Positions 60,835 to 64,000 of a stretch of DNA of 64,000 bases are shown piece by piece; within the stretch, counting starts at the first letter, position 1; every line of letters starts with the position of its first letter. Made by a program: the position numbers and the translations under genes. This stretch comes from Streptomyces sp. DH5 (GTDB lineage: Bacteria; Actinomycetota; Actinomycetes; Streptomycetales; Streptomycetaceae), in NCBI RefSeq assembly GCF_020873915.1, contig NZ_JAHWGP010000019.1, positions 1 to 64,000 of the forward strand. The letters run 5' to 3'. The notes beneath the pieces are model-generated. The model saw only the letters and a list, made by a program, of their open reading frames with translations, was not told where the DNA came from and searched no databases.

Positions 60835-62745
60835 TCACTTCTCCTTGGCCTGGGTGCCGAGCTCGAAGGCGTGCCGGCCGGGCTCCATCCGCAGCTTCTG
60901 CTCGTGGACGTCGCCGTCGCGGTCGCGCCAGGTCAGCACGACGGGCAGCGGTCCGCCGACGCCCTTGCCCAGCCCGATGTGCACGTCGGTGCTGCGCTTG
61001 CCGGAGTGGCCTCCGCCGCCGTCGAGGCGGGTGACGCGCATGGTTCCGTCGGGCAGTTCGACACAGACCTCGGCGCCGACCACGGGCGCTCCGTCGGGGT
61101 GGGTCAGCGTGAGCTGGAGGGCGGAACCGGGGGTCTCGCCGACGTTGCGGAAGAAGGCCGGCTCGTCCCACTGGCGGGCGACGGCCATGTCGAGACGGCC
61201 GTCGCCGTCCACGTCGGCGGTGGCGATGCCGCGGGTCGGGATGGGCTCGCCGATGCCGAGCTTCTTCGACAGGTTGGCGTAGCGGCCGCTCTCCTCGTCC
61301 AGCGCGAAGAACCGCATCCGCTGGCTGCCGGCCAGGTCGTCGCCGACCTGGACGTTGGGCCACCACTGCGGGTTGGCGACCAGGGCGTCGTTGGCGGTGG
61401 CCAGCTCCTGGAGCTGCGGCCAGCGGTTGTTCTTGCCCTTGACGAAGCCGAGGGCCTGGGTGATCTCCAGGTTCCCGTCGTTGTCGAAGTCGCCCATCTT
61501 CACGTCCCAGCCCCAGCCGGACCAGGCGAGCCCGAGGGAGGCGGACTCGTCCTCGTAGGGTGCCTCGCGGTCCAGGAAGTCGCTGCGCATCTCCTCCTTG
61601 CCGCCGGCCTTGCTGACGAAGGCGAAGTTGGACTCCTGGATGCCGAACGACGTCGTGATGTTGCTGACGAACATGTCGTACAGGCCGTCGTGGTTCAGGT
61701 CGCCGAAGTCGACGCCCATGCCCTTGAACGAACTGCGGCCCAGCTCCTTGGACTTGGGGACGAAGCCGGAGTGCTCGGACTTGACCTCGCGGAACCTGAT
61801 CTCGCCGGGGCGGGAGACGTTGTGCAGCAGGGCCGAGGTGCCGAAGTCGTGGGCGAGGTACATCTCCGGCAGCCGGTCGCCGTCGAGGTCGGCGGCCGAG
61901 GCGCCGAGCGACCAGCCCTTGTCCAGGCCCTGGGGGATGGAGCCGTCGGTCTTCTCGTACCCGTCCGGCGTCCAGCGGAAGAAGTGACCGCCGCCGCCGT
62001 TCTGGGCGTGCGAGAGGGAGTCGTTCATGGTGACGCCGCCGTCCTTGGAGGGGTCCAGGACGGGGCTGTCGGGGAAGTAGTTGCCGATGAAGATGTCGTT
62101 GTGGCCGTCACCGTCGAAGTCGGCGACGGCGGCGGTGTTGGAGTTCCACAGCGGACCGGTGTACTTCTTGCCGGGCTTGCCCGGCAGCAGCTCGGTGGGC
62201 GTGAAGGAGTCCGCGGTCAGCGGCGCGCCCTTGGCACCCTTGTTGACGAAGATGACGGGGGTGCGCCCCCAGTAGTAGACGAGGACGTCCATCGCGCCGT
62301 CCTCGTTGTAGTCGCCGGGCATGCAGCCCATCGGCGCCATGGTCGTGCTGACGCCGAGCGGCGCCGGGTCGAGCGCGAAGGCCGCGTAGGCGTCCTTGCG
62401 CGTCGGTGCGGGAGTGACCACCGCCTGGTCGATGCGCGGGTCGTTGACGCACAGGTCGTTCGGCAGCCCGTCGCCGTCGAGGTCGTTGAGGGCGATGCCC
62501 GCGCCGACCGAGGAGATCCAGGCGTCGATGTGCTTGTAGGCCTTATTGACCTTCCGGACCTTCTGCGTCTCGAATCCGCCCGGCATGGATATCGACATCT
62601 TCTCGAATGCGAATCCTTCTGCCAGCTTGTCGACCTCGGATGCCGACGACTCGGGAAGCCGCACTCCGTAGAAGGTCCCCACCATCAGGGTCAGGGCGAC
62701 AATTCCCGGTGAATTCCTGCGTACCCAGTTCTTCGTGACCGTCAC
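60835..62745 (-). CDS. unbV: UNBV, enediyne-conserved secreted beta-propeller protein (ASPIC/UnbV)
   Basis: 636 residues. An N-terminal signal anchor ('RRNSPGIVALTLMVGTFYGV') points to export. At least seven FG-GAP-like calcium loops follow: 'DLDGDGLPND', 'DYNEDGAMDV', 'DFDGDGHNDI', 'DLDGDRLPEM', 'DLNHDGLYDM', 'DFDNDGNLEI' and 'DVDGDGRLDM', the blades of a beta-propeller. A C-terminal ASPIC/UnbV domain contains 'VTRLDGGGGHSGKRSTDVHI'. Conserved in enediyne cassettes; its biochemical role is not settled. The GTG start overlaps the UNBL stop (GTGA). Confidence 0.93.
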   Translation of the reverse strand: MTVTKNWVRRNSPGIVALTLMVGTFYGVRLPESSASEVDKLAEGFAFEKMSISMPGGFETQKVRKVNKAYKHIDAWISSVGAGIALNDLDGDGLPNDLCVNDPRIDQAVVTPAPTRKDAYAAFALDPAPLGVSTTMAPMGCMPGDYNEDGAMDVLVYYWGRTPVIFVNKGAKGAPLTADSFTPTELLPGKPGKKYTGPLWNSNTAAVADFDGDGHNDIFIGNYFPDSPVLDPSKDGGVTMNDSLSHAQNGGGGHFFRWTPDGYEKTDGSIPQGLDKGWSLGASAADLDGDRLPEMYLAHDFGTSALLHNVSRPGEIRFREVKSEHSGFVPKSKELGRSSFKGMGVDFGDLNHDGLYDMFVSNITTSFGIQESNFAFVSKAGGKEEMRSDFLDREAPYEDESASLGLAWSGWGWDVKMGDFDNDGNLEITQALGFVKGKNNRWPQLQELATANDALVANPQWWPNVQVGDDLAGSQRMRFFALDEESGRYANLSKKLGIGEPIPTRGIATADVDGDGRLDMAVARQWDEPAFFRNVGETPGSALQLTLTHPDGAPVVGAEVCVELPDGTMRVTRLDGGGGHSGKRSTDVHIGLGKGVGGPLPVVLTWRDRDGDVHEQKLRMEPGRHAFELGTQAKEK

Positions 62746-63731
62746 TGGTCGGCACCTTTCCGGAGCAGCGAAAGAGAGGCGAGTTCGGCGGCGATGCCGC
62801 GCCGCCAGGTCTCGTAGGCCGGAGAGGCGGCCCGCGGGTCGGCCGCGGGGGGCCTCAGGTCCCGGCACACCCGGGCGGCGCGCTCGGCCGTCGTGCCGCA
62901 CACGACGCGGGCCGCGAGGTGGGTGTGCTCGATGACGGTGTCCGCCTTGACCCGGGCCTCGACCGCGAACGCGGAGCCCTGCGCGAGCGCCCAGCGGTGC
63001 TCCCCGGCCCCCTCGGCGAAGCCGCGCAGCTCGTCCTCGTCCGCCCCGCCCGCGTAGGTGCAGGCGAGCCCGGCGCCCGCGTAGAGGTCGCCGTGGCGGT
63101 GCTCGGGGTAGGCGCGGATCAGGCCGGCGACGACCTCGGGGTCGGTGCCCCCGACGAACCACAGCGCCCGGCCGATGCCCTGGTCGATGGCGTTCGCCGT
63201 GTAGTGGTTGTGCCCGCCGGCCCAGCGGAAGGGGTGGCGGACCTCGGGTGTGCGGACGTAGGAGCCCGTCTTGAAGTACGCCTGGTGGAAGCCGTACCCG
63301 TCGAGGGCGAGCCAGCGCAGCAGGGGGTCGGTGGCGGTGATGTCGGGCCACAGCGGCTTGGGCAGGCGTGCCATCGCCCAGCCGATGCCGACGTAGATCA
63401 TGTAGTCGTGGTGGCGGCCGCGGCCGGCCAGCAGGCCGGCCAGGCGGCCGCTGTGCCCCGGGAGCGCGTCGTGGACGACGGCGCCCATGCCCGCGCCCTC
63501 GTACGCGAAGCCCCGCACGTCCCGGGGGATCTCCTCCAGCATCTCCTCGGTCTCGCCGGCCGAGGCCGCTTCCATCGCGCAGGCGTAACCCCGGAGGAAA
63601 ATCTCGCCGATTCTCTCCAGCCGTGCCTTGGCCTCCGCGTTCTTCACATGAAATCCGCGCACCTCCATGGTCGTTTCCGAAACGGGAGGTGTGAACAGCT
63701 TGCGCCGTAATGTTCCAAACCCAGTGGCCAC
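62742..63731 (-). CDS. unbL: UNBL, enediyne-conserved DUF1702 protein
   Basis: 329 residues. The family start '..LRRKLFTPPVSET' and 'EVRGFHVKNAEAKARLERIG', then 'GFAYEGAGMGAVVHDALPG', 'YMIYVGIGWAMARLPKPLWP' and 'RALWFVGGTDPEVVAGLI' are characteristic of DUF1702/UNBL. Function is not established but it is required in model clusters. GTG 63731 was chosen so that the family's N-terminal Leu-Arg-Arg segment is included; that places a rare TTA codon at codon 8 (63708-63710). It overlaps UNBV by 4 nt and begins 82 nt after a second DUF1702 gene. Confidence 0.9.
   Translation of the reverse strand: MATGFGTLRRKLFTPPVSETTMEVRGFHVKNAEAKARLERIGEIFLRGYACAMEAASAGETEEMLEEIPRDVRGFAYEGAGMGAVVHDALPGHSGRLAGLLAGRGRHHDYMIYVGIGWAMARLPKPLWPDITATDPLLRWLALDGYGFHQAYFKTGSYVRTPEVRHPFRWAGGHNHYTANAIDQGIGRALWFVGGTDPEVVAGLIRAYPEHRHGDLYAGAGLACTYAGGADEDELRGFAEGAGEHRWALAQGSAFAVEARVKADTVIEHTHLAARVVCGTTAERAARVCRDLRPPAADPRAASPAYETWRRGIAAELASLSLLRKGADQ
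63708..63710 (-). promoter_or_regulatory. TTA (bldA-dependent) codon in unbL
   Basis: Codon 8 of unbL is TTA, read by the bldA tRNA in streptomycetes. Position near the 5' end of the coupled unbL-unbV-unbU-pksE-tebC set means translation of the whole warhead cassette could depend on bldA. Confidence 0.65.
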
Positions 63732-63812
63732 GGTAATGACCTGCCCCTCTCAGATCTCTGGAATTTCGCCAGCAAATCAAATTGAGCCAGGGGCCGGGAC
63801 GGTGCGTCTACT

Positions 63813-64000
63813 TCATACGTGCTCAACGGCGGGGATCACGGCGAGTCGTTCACGCACCCGGGTGCGCCAGACCTCGTAGGCGGGCACGCCGGCGTCGCGG
63901 ACGACGGCGGGGGCGCAGTCGTCGGCGAGGCGTGCGGCGGCCTCGGCGGACAGCCCGGTGAACGCCCCCACGGCCGCCTCGGTGTGCCCGGGCACGAACC
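63813..64000 (-). CDS. Second DUF1702 protein, 3' end only
   Basis: The last ~62 codons of a gene running off the window's right edge. The tail '..AAARLADDCAPAVVRDAGVP' then AYEVWRTRVRERLAVIP aligns in layout with the UNBL tail ('..RAARVCRDL', '..SPAYETWRRGIAAELASL'), so it is a DUF1702 paralogue. Two DUF1702 genes in tandem occur in enediyne clusters. It is upstream of unbL in the same direction and likely heads or continues the warhead operon beyond the window. Confidence 0.7.
   Translation of the reverse strand, partial: FVPGHTEAAVGAFTGLSAEAAARLADDCAPAVVRDAGVPAYEVWRTRVRERLAVIPAVEHV

Noticed and set aside
1-64000. tRNA, rRNA, riboswitch or intact insertion sequence
   Set aside because: I looked for cloverleaf-like segments, known riboswitch cores and transposase motifs and saw none that could be supported.

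Overview
The window looks like Streptomyces or a close actinomycete relative: very GC-rich, long open frames on both strands, frequent GTG and TTG starts, and many ATGA/GTGA translational couplings. It is dominated by secondary metabolism and carries the complete core cassette of an enediyne antitumour antibiotic cluster. A short replicon-like or mobile stretch is embedded in the middle.

Left arm (about 0.1-21.3 kb). A tightly coupled eight-gene minus-strand operon (127-9985) encodes a TauD-type dioxygenase, an HpcH/HpaI aldolase, a cysteine-synthase-like PLP enzyme, a glutamine-dependent asparagine-synthetase-like enzyme, a PrpF-type isomerase, an acyl-CoA-dehydrogenase-like flavoprotein, a dihydroorotase/hydantoinase-like amidohydrolase, and a fusion of a flavin monooxygenase with an FMN reductase. 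It reads like a pathway to an unusual small acid or amino acid. Divergent from it are an MFS exporter, an unusual GC-rich repeat block, a SAM methyltransferase and a ThDP enzyme. The 3' end of the ThDP gene is duplicated around a 1.2-kb insert holding a VapBC-like toxin-antitoxin pair. Then come an SgcC/HpaB-type phenol hydroxylase (minus) and, divergently, a class D flavin monooxygenase, an SgcJ-type SnoaL-fold protein and an FAD monooxygenase, closed by a strong terminator.

Middle (about 21.4-32.1 kb). An AbiEii-type toxin with its partner, a truncated XRE regulator, three copies of a 12-bp iteron-like element, two RepL/winged-helix genes facing two further HTH genes, a hairpin-rich spacer, a HelD/HelR-type RNA-polymerase helicase with a TetR regulator, a frameshifted Fic/Doc-type toxin and a large unknown protein. 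This looks like a plasmid replication and maintenance region sitting inside the biosynthetic locus, so the cluster may lie on a (linear) plasmid or may have captured one.

Right arm (about 32.1-64 kb). Three minus-strand transcription units separated by strong hairpins: (i) an NRPS unit (A-PCP didomain, stand-alone condensation enzyme, class D flavoprotein, P450); (ii) three ATP-grasp ligases with a serine acetyltransferase and a second cysteine-synthase-like enzyme, suggesting a beta-substituted alanine that is ligated into an amide or peptide; (iii) a redox/tailoring set (small partner protein, GMC oxidoreductase, AhpD-like protein, DinB-like protein, prephenate dehydrogenase, small DUF6059 protein). 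Plus-strand StrR-like and AraC-like regulators follow, the same pair of regulator types seen in the C-1027 cluster. The last 12.5 kb is the enediyne warhead operon in the order DUF1702 paralogue, UNBL, UNBV, UNBU, PKSE, TEBC, flavin reductase, P450. A TTA codon at the start of UNBL suggests bldA control.

Working model (inference): PKSE, TEBC and the UNB proteins build the polyene/enediyne core. The flavin reductase feeds the two-component hydroxylases. The A-PCP and condensation proteins attach an acyl or aminoacyl side chain. The CysE/CysK/ATP-grasp set and the left operon supply one or more side-chain building blocks not obvious from known enediynes. No apoprotein, halogenase, aromatic PKS or glycosyltransferase gene is present here; the cluster continues past the right edge.
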